Below, piece by piece: positions 33,700 through 44,939 of a stretch of 64,000 bases of DNA. This DNA is from Fereydounia khargensis (Eukaryota; Basidiomycota; Ustilaginomycetes; Urocystidales; Fereydouniaceae). A program made the translations under genes and the position numbers. Location of the stretch: positions 248,001 through 312,000 of the forward strand of contig JAOCZO010000013.1 in NCBI GenBank assembly GCA_026413255.1. Reading direction: 5' to 3'. A model generated the notes under the pieces. It did no database searches and was not told where the DNA came from. It saw only the letters and a list, made by a program, of their open reading frames with translations. Position 1 is the stretch's first letter. Each line of letters opens with the position of its first letter.

Positions 33700-34910
33700 C
33701 TAATTGTCGTCCGTCATGATCGTTACCGGTCGCAACACGCCATCGTTGCCCAGCACTCCTATGATGGGGCTTCCGTTGATCGATTGCCACTGAATCATCT
33801 CTCCCGGTCGTGCCATCCGTGGTTTTGCTGATGGTGTTGGTGGTATGCCAGCGGGAAGCTGAGGTGCAAACTTTGCCAGGGAGGGTGCCTTGCTCGAGCT
33901 GCTTTCGGGCGCGGGCGATGTTGGTGCTTGCGCCTTTGACACCCGCTGCGAATGCTACAAAGTCAGTCAAGTCTGCCAAGGATCTGGACGGAGAAGAGGA
34001 GATTTCGATACTTACAGAAGCTCGTGTGCCCTTGGTTCCAGACCGACTTGGTTTTTTCTTTGTTGCTGGAGCAGCCTTTTCCATGGTGGAGGATCGCGCC
34101 GTCTTGTTCCCACGGCGTGCTGAGGTGGGACGAGAAGGAGAAGAACAGTGGTGTGAGCAGGAAGGCCAATAATACCTGATCGAAGAAGGAGGAAACACTC
34201 ACCTGACTTTCCGAGGTTTGAGGTTGCTTCTTCCTTGTTCGAGCTTTCATCATCCTCTTCGTCCTTCTTCGCTCGTTTTCCTTTGACCGGTGAGTTTTCT
34301 GTAAGCTTTGCCCACTCCTTTCTGCCCTCTTCGAGTCTTTGCACCGGCGCTTTCTCCATGAATGCGTGAATGTCCGCGCCAAAATCATCGATAAATTCGG
34401 CCAGAGAGAGCTCGCGAACTGCACGGGGTATGCGGTCAATAGCAAGCTTCATTCTCGTGCTTGCGGCCTGGATGGTGATCTCGAGATTTGCGGTGAGACG
34501 ATCGATGCGGGCTTGTGCTAGAGTTGGGATCGCTTGATCAGCTTGTCTGCATGCTATCAGTATGCGAGTCTGGTAGACTTACTCTCGAGGTCATAATTCT
34601 CTAGGAACGCTTCGATCTGGTCATGAGGGAGGCCCTTCTTGGCGGGAGACGAAGGTGCGGCCTTGGACTGAGCACGGCTGCCACCTTTGCCCTTCTTCTT
34701 GGGCGAATCCTTCGCCTTGTCGGATGAGCTCTCCTTACCATTATTTACTGCGCGACTTTCACCCAGCGGAGCTAATGCGCGAGCTTCGTTGCTGACGTTG
34801 GCTTCCTTCAGAGCTGTGTTCTTAATCGATTCGTTCTCGTTGGCTTCTTTGTTCGAGGCCTTGGTCCGGGTCGAGGCCGTTCGAGCTTTGCTTCCTTTAC
34901 GAGGAGGCAT
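33700..34910 (-). CDS. Borealin-like chromosomal passenger complex subunit
   Basis: Four exons: 34910-34583, 34517-34203, 34119-34016 and 33954-33700 (introns of 65, 83 and 61 nt), giving 333 aa. The central segment DQIEAFLENYDLETQARIDR, then ANLEITIQAASTRMKLAIDR, IPRAVRELSLAEFIDDFGAD, matches the N-terminal helical domain of Borealin/Nbl1, which forms a triple-helix bundle with survivin and INCENP. The C-terminal segment RMARPGEMIQWQSINGSPII, then GVLGNDGVLRPVTI, resembles the Borealin C-terminal dimerisation region. A basic Ala/Lys-rich N-tail (MPPRKGSKARTASTR) precedes the domain. The protein would target Aurora B to centromeres and the spindle midzone. It is larger than yeast Nbl1 and closer to the animal form. 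Exon joins are all in frame. Confidence 0.88.
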
Positions 34911-37565
34911 GATGTGTGCAACCTTTTCGCCCAGCTTGTATGATGAATCAGTACGATGCGAAAGACTCGAGGTATGGGACGATATGGGCACGGAAACGGT
35001 GGTGGTGGTGGTGGTAAGGACTCGGGGGTGTGGAGGGTATCTGGCTGGTGTTGCCCTCTCTTTCCCCCTCTCTGTCCCCCTCTTTTCCCTCTGTCGGACG
35101 GACGGACGCGCTTGACGCGCGCTGCAGGTCACGTGTTAATGTACTCTGCCTTCCCCTGCACCAAGCTGTCAGCAGCATGCATCGAACGCATGCTTCGTCA
35201 TTGCAACGCACACCCCTCTTGCGCCTTGCGGAGAGACCACCAGCATCAACCTGCCGTTCAGAGAGCAACCGCTTGGCTATCATAGGCCTTCTATGGTCAG
35301 GCGATCTTCTGCAAGGCTCCAATCAACCTGAACACGGCTTACATCTCACTTCTCCTTCGGCTCTGACTGCTACCGTGACCCGAGGTGCTGCGTCGTGATC
35401 TGCAGGCCATAGGTGGATGTAGCGTTTCTTCAGCCAAGCGTTGCCTTCCCTTCCGGCTTCCACATGCTTTCGCCAGGGCTCTATCACCTGTGTCCTCTCA
35501 TTGTTTGAACATCGCTTTACACACGAAGCGATGTGCTTAGTGATACGAGGGCAGGACCTCTCTGGGGTCAATGGCAGGTTGTAATCATTTAGTTAGCATG
35601 ATATCTGCAGTGCTTGTGAGGCGATTGAGTGCAAGACGTTCACAGTCGCGGAATTACTGCCTTTTTCTGCTTGCACGTAAGCTTCATCAATGATTCTGAT
35701 AGATGCAACACAGCTGCATTACTTGTAATGTTTTCAGCGTCCATGATGCTGTCTGAGCGCATGAGAGGTATAATTTTACAACAACTTTGAGTAGTCTGCA
35801 GGAGAAATGGCTTCATTTGTCCTTAGCTTTGCAGATGAGTGTGTTGGACTCGACGCGCTTTCAGCTACAAGCGGAGGTCAAGTTTACAGCTGTGGAAACA
35901 AACATTGTAATGCAGGTAAATTTGCCAGCAATCAGCTTTGACAACGCTGAAAATATACTTTGGATGCCAAACTGTAAAAAAAAAAAAGTTCTCTTTTTTG
36001 ACTCGATAAATATTATCTGCTGCAACAAATCTGGCCACATCTAGCTTTACTGTGCTTCAGAAATGTGTCAAAATTTTCAGCTCAAGACAATCCAACTTAA
36101 CGTAGCCTGATTTTTCTTCCAAAACGCACTCTACTAAATCAATTCAACTTAATGATGGACTGAGTTGCGGAATTTATTTGTTGTTCATAGTTATTGCAAC
36201 AGAGCATTCTGGACAACGGCGAAAAGGTGAAAAATGGCCTCTGCACAACTTTCCTGGCTTTCTTTGTCCCAAAATAAGCAGAAGTGGATGAGTGATGCTG
36301 ATACACATTGCAGGTTTCATATGACAAGGCAGCAACATCTCCAGAATTAATTTTAAGAGGATTGGCTCATGCCAAAAAGGGCGTCTGATGGATGTAATCA
36401 TTTCTAGGGGCTTTATGAGATAGATAAAGTAACTCTTAATTAAGTGCAGGCAGGTCATTTTTTGGAGAATGGCAAAGAAGCCTAACTCAAGGTGATACAT
36501 TCACAAAACATGACATTTCGCCAGCCATATGGCTCATGTGTATGCGTGTGTCCAATCCTCCCAGTAATTCCACCTATAAGTTGATGTTTGAGCAGGGAAT
36601 GTAGTTTCATTGGATTTTTGTACTCAACGATGGGACTCTAGCAAAAAGAAGACTAGGTATACTGAATGTTACACATCTGATCACAGTCGATCTGTTCCTT
36701 TGCCCAAGTTGGTGAAACAAGTATGATATTGCATTCAAAACCACGAAAAAACGGGCCTGATCGCCTCACGGTCGTCACTGAAGAGGCCCCAGTAGCATTC
36801 CTGCACCGAATGACATGCTCATATGCCAGGCGGGAACCACTGAGCTTGAGCGGTGAAAAGGTTGCAGTGCAAATAGCTTATGTTGTAGGTAAAGAAAGCC
36901 TTGGCTCCTTCCTCGCTCTGCGCACATTGAGGTGAGAGACCGCGGGCTGGACCGTCCAAGGAGGCAAGCCGTTAAGCTGACATCAAGTCTGTCGCTGCTT
37001 TGCAAATGAGCAAGGAGCGGAGCCGAGCATCTCAAACTACATCATCACCGTTGCAGTATAGCACAGCCTGTATCGAGCTGAGAGTTTCGCAGCCGTGCAA
37101 GGAGATACTGTGCGGTACCATCACCTGAGCCACTCCCGAAGGAAAGAAAGGCATCGTTGACCAAGGCGGTGTTTGCACGTGCAAATGGCAACGCACACAG
37201 CCCAACACAAACGTGGGGTGTTCGCGGTAAGCTTTCTTCTTGGGGCGGGCTGACGTACGGTACTACAAGGGCAGGCAGGGCCTCGGCCTCCCTCCACTTG
37301 GACACGCAACACAGCTCACAAATACTTCTTCCTTTCTTCCCCTCGGTCAACACACACAGCCGATCGTCACACAGCCTTTCCTGACCGAGTTACCCAAATA
37401 CTGTAGCTCAGCAACTCAATTCTGGCTCGACTAGTTCCTGTTCTGTCGTGACCATCATCAACACCACTTCCACTGCCAGCGCCAGCGCCACCGTCGCCAC
37501 GACCAACACCTGATCCAACTCGGACGAAAGCTTACCAAGGCGGTGATACCCCTGGCACTACCTCG
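34911..37565. other. 2.65-kb divergent gap, including an AT-rich island
   Basis: Between the Borealin-like gene and the mitochondrial KHE-related gene. The first 600 bp hold a GGT trinucleotide run near 34997-35014 and ordinary GC-rich DNA. From about 35570 to 36740 the composition turns AT-rich (listed separately). From about 36750 it returns to genomic average. The final stretch is CA/TC-rich with a CACCAC/CAGCGCCAGCGCC segment just upstream of the next start. No gene is supported. Confidence 0.6.
35570..36740. other. AT-rich, CpG-poor island of unknown origin
   Basis: Sampled 60-bp lines are about 35-40 percent GC, against well over 50 percent in flanking DNA, and CpG is sparse while TpG and CpA are common. 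No terminal repeats, transposase motif or conserved domain was found. The longest frame (36174-36500, minus, 108 codons) has no recognisable domain. It may be a strongly decayed repeat affected by cytosine deamination, or simply a relaxed spacer. Boundaries are approximate. Confidence 0.55.
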
Positions 37566-38726
37566 ATGAGACTAGTGGCCGTCCCGCTGGCCAGGACACG
37601 GCCTAGTGTCAACCCGATCTCGACATTTGTAGCTCAGAGGGCCGCCAATGCTGCGAAAGTGACTCAGGAGTCGAAAGACCCCAAAGCCGTGCCTCTCTCC
37701 ACGAGACTTTTGAAGAAGGCTTCCGCCTTTTGGATGGACCTTGGACGCACTGACCAAAAGAGCACCTTCGACTGGAAAAGAAGGACCTACGTTGCCGGCG
37801 AGCGATTGATGGACCGCATCGAGTATCAGGAATGGGCCCTCAAGGCGATTGATCCAGCTCTGGGGCCTCGATTGCTCCACGAAAACACGCCAGAGTCTGA
37901 GAAGTCGCAAGCCAAGGTATGTAGTAGCGCCACTTGTGTACATGCAGGGCATGCGCTCACAAGTCATATTCTTACCCTGGATGGAATCGGCGCTATTGTC
38001 TCTGTCTGTGCTACAGATTCCGCTTCTCTACCCTGCCTCATACCTATCGCCCCAGCCCCTCCTTACATCTCTCAAGAATCTCACGGACCATCGCACGCCT
38101 CATCACTACCGGCGCTTTTGGGCCTGCGTTGTGGGAATGCCATTCACCATTCCCTTTGCCCTTGTTCGTGAGTATTTCATTCATACAAACATCGAGCCAG
38201 ATGGTGCTGGGTCTCTCTTGTTGCTGACACGGTCTTTACTCTTGACATGGATCCAGCCGTGGTCCCCAATCTGCCCTTCTTCTACCTGGTATATAGAGCG
38301 TGGAGTCATTGGAAGGGTAAGCACAAACAGGCAAAATCAGGCTTGGGACTGAGGGATGGAAGAGGACTAACACATGGAAACGATCCTCACTCAGCCTACA
38401 AATCATCCGCATATCTTTCGGCGCTGATCAGTGGCGGCCGTATTTCTCCTGTGGAGAGCGAGGAGCTGGACAAGATCTTCTCCTCCACGGCGCTAGCGAT
38501 TGAGGATCTGCAAAAGCAAGACAAGGAGCCGGAAGACAAGCCGGTGGACAGCTCGTCGGATGAGCGGCTGCTGCTGAACAATCACCGGATAGATCTGCTG
38601 ATGGAGCGACTCGATCTGCCAGACTCTGTGCGCGTGGACCTGCGCCGAGCACGCTTGCAAGTGGAGCGGAGCCTGGCCGAAGGCAAGTTGCAGGAACTCG
38701 AGAAGGAGGCAGGCGGAGCGCAGTAA
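37566..38726 (+). CDS. Mitochondrial K+/H+ exchange-related protein
   Basis: Four exons: 37566-37916, 38017-38167, 38257-38316 and 38395-38726, giving 297 aa. It matches the fungal Mit_KHE1 family (mitochondrial K+-H+ exchange-related, as yeast YDL183C). Features are an Arg-rich N-terminus suited to mitochondrial import (MRLVAVPLARTRPS), the family core RRTYVAGERLMDRIEYQEWA, LYPASYLSPQPLLTSLKNL, hydrophobic segments WACVVGMPFTIPFALV and VVPNLPFFYLVYRAWSHWKA, and a charged helical C-terminus. It is expected in the inner mitochondrial membrane, in cation homeostasis. All exon joins keep frame. Function rests on the family; biochemical activity is not shown by sequence. Confidence 0.87.
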
Positions 38727-38836
38727 AGAGTTGAGTACGCAACCCCGAGCGCGGCACTATTACAAGAAAGCATGTCGAGTATTTAATAGGTTTGGAAACA
38801 TTTGATTCACGGGAATATGAGAAGAGAAGCATGTTT

Positions 38837-39421
38837 CTAGTACGCGAGCTGGTCTAGTACAAAGTTGCCATCCGAGCCGGTCCGCTTGATCTCAATGGGC
38901 GCCTCAAAGTCAGTGCTTGGGTCGATTGCCTATCGAAAGGCCGAGAGGAGTGAGAAGGCGTCAGGAAAGACTGGGACAGAAAAGATAAGACTGTGAACGT
39001 GAACTTGAACTTCTTACCCCGTAAATGTGACCAAAGACAGTTCCAATCGCAGGGTCAAACTGGAGGCGGATCGCAGAAGAGCGCGGACGGTCGACGTTGG
39101 AGCGCTGGAAGGCGTAGATGTGGAGCACATCGCCGACCCCACTGCTGGGCGAGAAGAAGCGCTCAAGCGTGCCGGGCAGCTGGTCGGCGGTAGAGAGGTG
39201 TATGAAGCCATCCTTCCTCTACGATTAGCACCACACACGGCATATAATTCCACGCACATGTCAGCGCTATCAAAGGCCACACAACCCATGACAAGAGACA
39301 TGCAAGTACTCACGTCGAGCTCGGTTCCTGTCCATGACTTGTCGGGGAGCGAGGCGACCTCGGCCGGCGTGAGGATCTTGTATAGGACGGTGCAGGTGGT
39401 GGGATCCCTGGATTGAGCCAT
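38837..39421 (-). CDS. DUF952 family protein
   Basis: Three exons: 39421-39314, 39218-39018 and 38929-38837, giving 133 aa in frame. It matches the small DUF952 family: TVLYKILTPAEVASLPDKSW near the start, then DGFIHLSTADQLPGTLERFF, and VLHIYAFQRSNVDR with RLQFDPAIGTVFGHIYG. The family is widespread in bacteria and fungi and has no settled function; the conserved DGFIHLST and HIY segments suggest an ADP-ribosyltransferase-like or ligand-binding fold, which is inference. It is convergent with the KHE-related gene (110 bp between stops) and divergent from SKI2. Confidence 0.88.
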
Positions 39422-39942
39422 CTTGATATTGATGCTTGCGATGAGAGATGTGAATAGTCAGAGCTAGGAGCAACGATGGCTCGGCTGTGGCCTCACAAAG
39501 GGCTGCGACGCTGTCAAGTCACACCAAGTTGGTTGGCACTTTTTCCCTCTCCGTGATCGCCGCCCGGTCGGTGGAGGGAGGGCCACCTGAGACGCGCTCC
39601 TGCTGCTGCTCCTGCTGCTGCTCCTGCTGCTGCTGCTGCCATTCTGTCGGTCTGTCGATGATGCTTTCGGATTCTCCACATTATTGCAATAAGAAGAAGA
39701 ATCAAAACTGCGGCTCAGCTTGGCTTGAATCAATCACGCCGCATCCCATCCCACTCCATCACATCACATCAAATTTCAAGAGCACAAACCAGCGTCTGCA
39801 CACGTCTCTTCGACTCTCCACAACAGAGCCTACCAAGTCGCCACACATACCCTCAGCTCGGAGTCCTCCCATCAAAGCAGCGCACGAACAAAGCAGCACG
39901 TACAATAGAGGATCCTCTGCGCATCCTGCGCCCACATCAACT
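39422..39942. other. Divergent promoter region of DUF952 and SKI2 genes
   Basis: 521 bp. It has a (CTGCTGCTC)n run near 39598-39640 and a CACATCACATC stretch near 39755-39775. The frame leading into SKI2 is open upstream, but the first convincing start is the ATG at 39943. Confidence 0.55.
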
Positions 39943-42900
39943 ATGGTCGCCACACAGCGCATCGGCCTCGAGGCTTTCAACGAGGCGACCGACGCCCTCC
40001 GTGTCCATGGACCCAAGCCAAGCGAGGAGCTCGAGTCAGGAGAGGTCCAAGAGGCCGAGCTCAAGACTGACGTTGAAAGAGAGTTCCTCAATCCCGGCTC
40101 TTCCCTGCCATCCAACGAGCAGCCTCTTGACCAACTCCACTGGCAACGTGAGCCTCAACTTCAGCGCATGCTCTGGGCCGAGCCTTCCGTCAGCCTAACC
40201 TCTCTCGAATTCGTCAGGGCTGGCCTCGAGGGCCGCATTGTCGGATACAAGGAAGTATCTCACGACACGCAGGCCATCTTGCAGGCCCACAACTCCACAT
40301 CTTTGCTTCGCAAACCTGCTGCAGCTTCCAACTTTGTTCGTGGCAAAAGTGCCTTCGTTCCCTTCGCACCCGGCGGCCTTGAGGATGAGGTCATCAATGA
40401 TCCAGTCTCTTCTCAAGATGCAGAAAGGACTGAAAGCGAGCGCGTGCTCGCTCAAGTTCAGGAGATGGAGGACGCTCTCAGCTCAGGGCGCGGACTTCGT
40501 AGCCTCGCTCCTGGCCTCAGCAGACCTTTCAGAGATCCGAATGCAGCCTCGGAAGATGATCAAGAGGACGAACAGGGTCTCGATATGGGTGCATCGCAAG
40601 CCATCGATGGACTCAAGCCCATTCCAATCTACCGACCCACTGACATCTCGGGTCCGTCCAGCCGGGGTGCTTCCCAAACCCTTAGCCTTCCCTCGAGTCG
40701 AGCACAGGACGCTCAGCTTGATGAGCTTCTGCCAATCGAAAGACCACAGCCTCTTGCTGAAAGGAGACATGCTCGCCTCGAAGCCAAGCGTGACTGGGCT
40801 CACGTTGTAGATGTGAACCAGGCTCTGACAAACTTCCATGAGCTAGTCCCTCAGATGGCCCACTCTTTTCCATTCGAGCTTGACAACTTTCAAAAAGAGG
40901 CAGTGTACCATCTTGAACAAGGAGACAGTGTTTTCGTCGCTGCACACACGAGTGCTGGAAAGACAGTAGTGGCAGAGTACGCCATCGGACTGGCACAGAA
41001 ACACATGACAAGGTGAGTCTGACATTATCGTTGCCATTTTTGCAGGAGGAGAGGAAATCTTCCCGTGTGTACTGACCTCAATGCCTTCCGATCAACCTTC
41101 ATTTTATCGCAGATGCATCTATACCTCGCCGATCAAAGCGCTTTCAAATCAAAAATACCGTGACTTCAAGCAGACTTTTGGCTCAGAGAATGTCGGAATC
41201 CTGACCGGCGATGTTCAGATCAACCCTGAAGCCCCGTGCTTGATCATGACGACCGAGATTCTCCGAAGCATGCTGTATCGAGGTGCCGATCTCATTCGCG
41301 ATGTTGAGTTTGTCATTTTCGACGAGGTCCACTACGTCAATGACCAAGAACGAGGCGTGGTCTGGGAAGAGGTCATCATTCTTTGTCCTCAGCACATCAG
41401 TCTGATTCTCCTATCGGCAACAGTACCCAATACCAAGGAATTTGCAGACTGGGTCGGCCGAACCAAGAAAAAGGACATTTACGTCATCAGCACCCCCAAA
41501 AGGCCCGTTCCTCTCGAGCACTTCCTCTACGCTGGCCGAGAAATTTTCAAGATTGTCGATGCAAACGCCCAATTCCTCGGTAACGGCATCAAGGACGCGG
41601 GTGAGGCATTGAAACGTAAGCAAGAAAAGGAAAGAGAGGCTGCTGGCTTGCCATCTCCCGTCCGTGGTGGCAGAGGAGGCGGCAGGGGTGCTGCTTCTGG
41701 GGCCAACAGTCGCGGACGAGGAGGAATGACACCCGCACGGGGAGCAGCATCAGCCGGCCGTGGTCGCGGCGGAACGAGCTCTACAGTGTCCCATCGCGGC
41801 GGCGACAAGAATCTTTGGGTCCACTTAGTTGGCTTGCTTCGCAAGAAGGAGCTACTGCCTTCTGTAGTCTTTGTGTTTTCCAAGCGTCGATGCGAAGAGT
41901 ATGCTTCCAGCATGCCGAACACCGATCTCTGTAACGCGAAGGAGAAGAGCGAAGTACACATTGCTATTGAGCGAGCCTTGACTAGGCTGAAAGGTGAGCT
42001 CCACCGCTTGGTACTCAATGTCGCATTTCACGGTTCTCCTGACTGACACACTCCCGATACCGATACAAAGGCACGGATAAAAACTTGCCCCAAATCAAGC
42101 GGATGCGCGACCTCCTTGGTCGGGGTGTAGGTGTGCACCATGGTGGCCTGCTGCCCATCGTCAAAGAGGTAAGGAGCCATGTCTTCGGGAGTCAACAGGG
42201 AGAAAGGAGCTGAGGAAACCCATCATCCTTGTCCTTAGATTGTCGAAATGCTGTTCCAGCGAGGTTTGGTCAAGGTTCTCTTTGCTACGGAAACTTTTGC
42301 CATGGTAAGTATTGACATGGCGCACGCTTCCACGGATGAGCAAGCGATTAATCTTGCTTCGTTTCCAGGGTGTCAACATGCCGGCGCGCTCTGTTATCTT
42401 TTCGGGCATTCGAAAGCATGATGGCCACGGCTTCAGAGACCTGCTCCCGGGCGAGGTGAGTGTCGGATGGAAACGGTTCATCATGAAGTTCTATTGATAT
42501 CATCTCCCTCTAGTACACGCAAATGTCGGGTCGTGCTGGTCGACGAGGTCTGGACGCGACTGGTGTAGTGATCATCAACGCATCCGACGGTTTGCCAGAG
42601 GTGAGTTGCTGCCAGAAGAACTAGGAAAGTGGCTCATTTTAACGACTAACTCATCCTGACACCATTCCAGACTGCTACTCTCCATAAAATGCTTCTTGGC
42701 CAGCCAACTAAGCTACAGTCACAGTTCCGTCTCACCTTCAACATGATCCTAAACCTGTTGCGTGTGGAGGCCCTCAAGGTTGAAGAGATGATCAAGCGCT
42801 CATTTTCAGAGAACGCCACACAGAAGGCCCTTCCAGAGCAGCAAAAGAAGGCAGAAGAGGTGAGTTAGCTGCGCGACCGATGCGTGATAACTTCGACCAG

Positions 42901-44766
42901 TATTCGCTTACAAAGTACTCTGCTATCCTTTGGAAAGGTCGAACGCAAGCTTTCAAGATTGCCAAGACCAAAGTCAGTTGAGGAAGAGGAGCAGCTTGCC
43001 ATCCTGTACGATCTGTCGCAAGCCATCATAAATGCCAACCAGGATATCTACGATCTCGCACTGAGGAACCCACAGGGGGCAAAGAACTTTGGCCCTGGCC
43101 GGGTGGTCTTGCTGCGCGATAGTGTGAGCACTCTTAAGCCCAAGTTTGGACATCGCATGCAGCATAATGACTGACCTCTTCGTTTTCTTCGCTTTGCCAT
43201 AGCATTTTGATAACGACACGGCGGTCATAGTGCGACAAGTTGCCAACACAGAATTCTTGGTTCTAGCTGCCGTCTCAAAGGAAAGGAAGAGTGGATCGCT
43301 CGGTGAGTTGAACGCAAGGTACCGGCAAGCGAAGGGCATACTGACAAGCGCTATCTTTCCTCCTCTCAGATATTTCTGGCTCGACTGCTCCACTCTGGCC
43401 GCCGATGGTGGAAAGTGCTGGTGATGATCTTACATATGACCTCCGTGAGGTTTCAATCTCGAGTATCGTCTTCATCACGGACTCTGTGATCAAAGTGAGT
43501 TTACGTCTCTGCTGGTGCTTCTTTGCAAGCAATGTTCAGCGCTGATACCTTGTCAATTGGACAACCAGATCGATGCACCTCTCATCATGGCGCACCGCAT
43601 TTCAGCCATGACCAAGGCAGTCGAGCTGCTCACCCCGATTCGATCGAGCATTAGTCAAGCAGGAACTGGATCGCTTCCTGGAGAAGTCGACTGGTCCAAG
43701 CTCCGCCGACTGGACTTCCAAGAAGCGATGCGTTCCCGCGAAGCTTACTCTTCCAGAATCCAACAGCACCTTGGCTGCTTCCAAATTGAAGCTTTCAGTT
43801 CCAATGTGAGCGCTAGTCCCTTCCAAAGAAAACTTCCTCTGCTGCAGACAAAACTGATCTGGACCACTTGACAGTACCGCATGGTGCATGTACGCAAGGA
43901 GCTGGAAGCCGAGCTAAAGATGCTTCTGCTGAAGCAGTCAGATCAGAACCTTGAGCTGTTGCCCGACTACCACCAGCGCATCGAGGTACTCAAGACGCTC
44001 CGCTTCATCGACCCAATGTCCGAAAGTGTGCTTCTGAAAGGTCGTGTGGCGTGCGAGATCAACTCTGCAAACGAGCTCATCTTGACCGAGCTAATTCTCG
44101 ACAACACCCTGACAAACTTCACGCCCGAAGAGACAGTCGCTCTGCTCAGCATCTTTATCTTCCAGGAAAAGACAGAGCTGATCCCAGAGCTGACCCCAAA
44201 ACTTGCCGAGGTGAGTGTTCAAATTACCCTGATCATCGATCTTCGATTGTGTGGAACATCCACTGAAGAGGGGTCTCCTTTACAGGGCTACGGTATCATT
44301 GTCGACATTGCGGATCGAGTCAACGCCGTACTCTCTTCGAATCAAATCAACTTTGAAGACTTTGGGGCCCCACAAAAGCTCGGTCTGGTCGAAGTCGTTC
44401 ACGAGTGGGCCAAAGGAATGGTGGGTTTTTGCAGCAATCAGCTTGACCAGCCTCGACTTTAATTTCTCATCTTCTCTCCCCCCCTTCACCCTTATAGCCG
44501 TTCGAAAAGATCACGGAACTCACGGACGTGCAGGAAGGTACGATTGTTCGCGTAATCACCCGATTGGATGAAACATGTCGCGAGGTACGAGATGCCGCTC
44601 GTGTTATTGGCGACTCGGAGCTCTTCACCAAGATGGAGCTGTGCCAGACTCTGATCCGGCGTGACATTGTCTTTGCAGTGAGTCTTGGCAACCTCGTGCG
44701 TCATAATCATAAGACCGTCATTTGCTAACCAGCTTTGCTCCCCGCCAGGCGAGTCTGTACTTTTAA
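39943..44766 (+). CDS. SKI2: SKI2 DEVH-box RNA helicase (superkiller complex)
   Basis: Fifteen exons: 39943-41012, 41113-41993, 42071-42168, 42239-42304, 42369-42455, 42514-42600, 42671-42859, 42938-43123, 43203-43302, 43370-43494, 43569-43805, 43875-44210, 44286-44420, 44498-44677 and 44749-44766, giving 1264 aa, close to yeast Ski2 (1287). Ski2 feeds mRNA to the cytoplasmic exosome. Visible motifs: Walker [10 protein letters not shown] (about 333), [19 protein letters not shown] (about 427), LLSATVPN, and motif [17 protein letters not shown]. An RGG-rich insertion (about 539-588) lies between the RecA domains. The N-terminal [18 protein letters not shown] block indicates SKI2 rather than MTR4. 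The arch region and C-terminal helical domain (ending RRDIVFAASLYF) are present. The last exon is only 18 nt. Confidence 0.96.
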
Positions 44767-44939
44767 TAGTCCCATTGAGGCCGTCTGTTGTGAAGTTTTG
44801 ACTGCGCCACAATCAAAAGTGTCCCGATTGAACTGGATGCTAATACAATGTAATACAATGTATTGACTCTGAGGGCAAGAATACAGTCCTCGCAGTGGAA
44901 GAGCCTTGGATGGAGAAGAGATGCGACAAGTTGAGAGCC

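Noticed and set aside
36174-36500. 108-codon minus-strand frame in the AT-rich island
   Set aside because: No recognisable domain, and long frames arise easily from this composition; not enough to call a transposase or any gene.
39943-44766. MTR4 instead of SKI2
   Set aside because: The N-terminal [18 protein letters not shown] block and overall layout match SKI2, not the nuclear TRAMP helicase.
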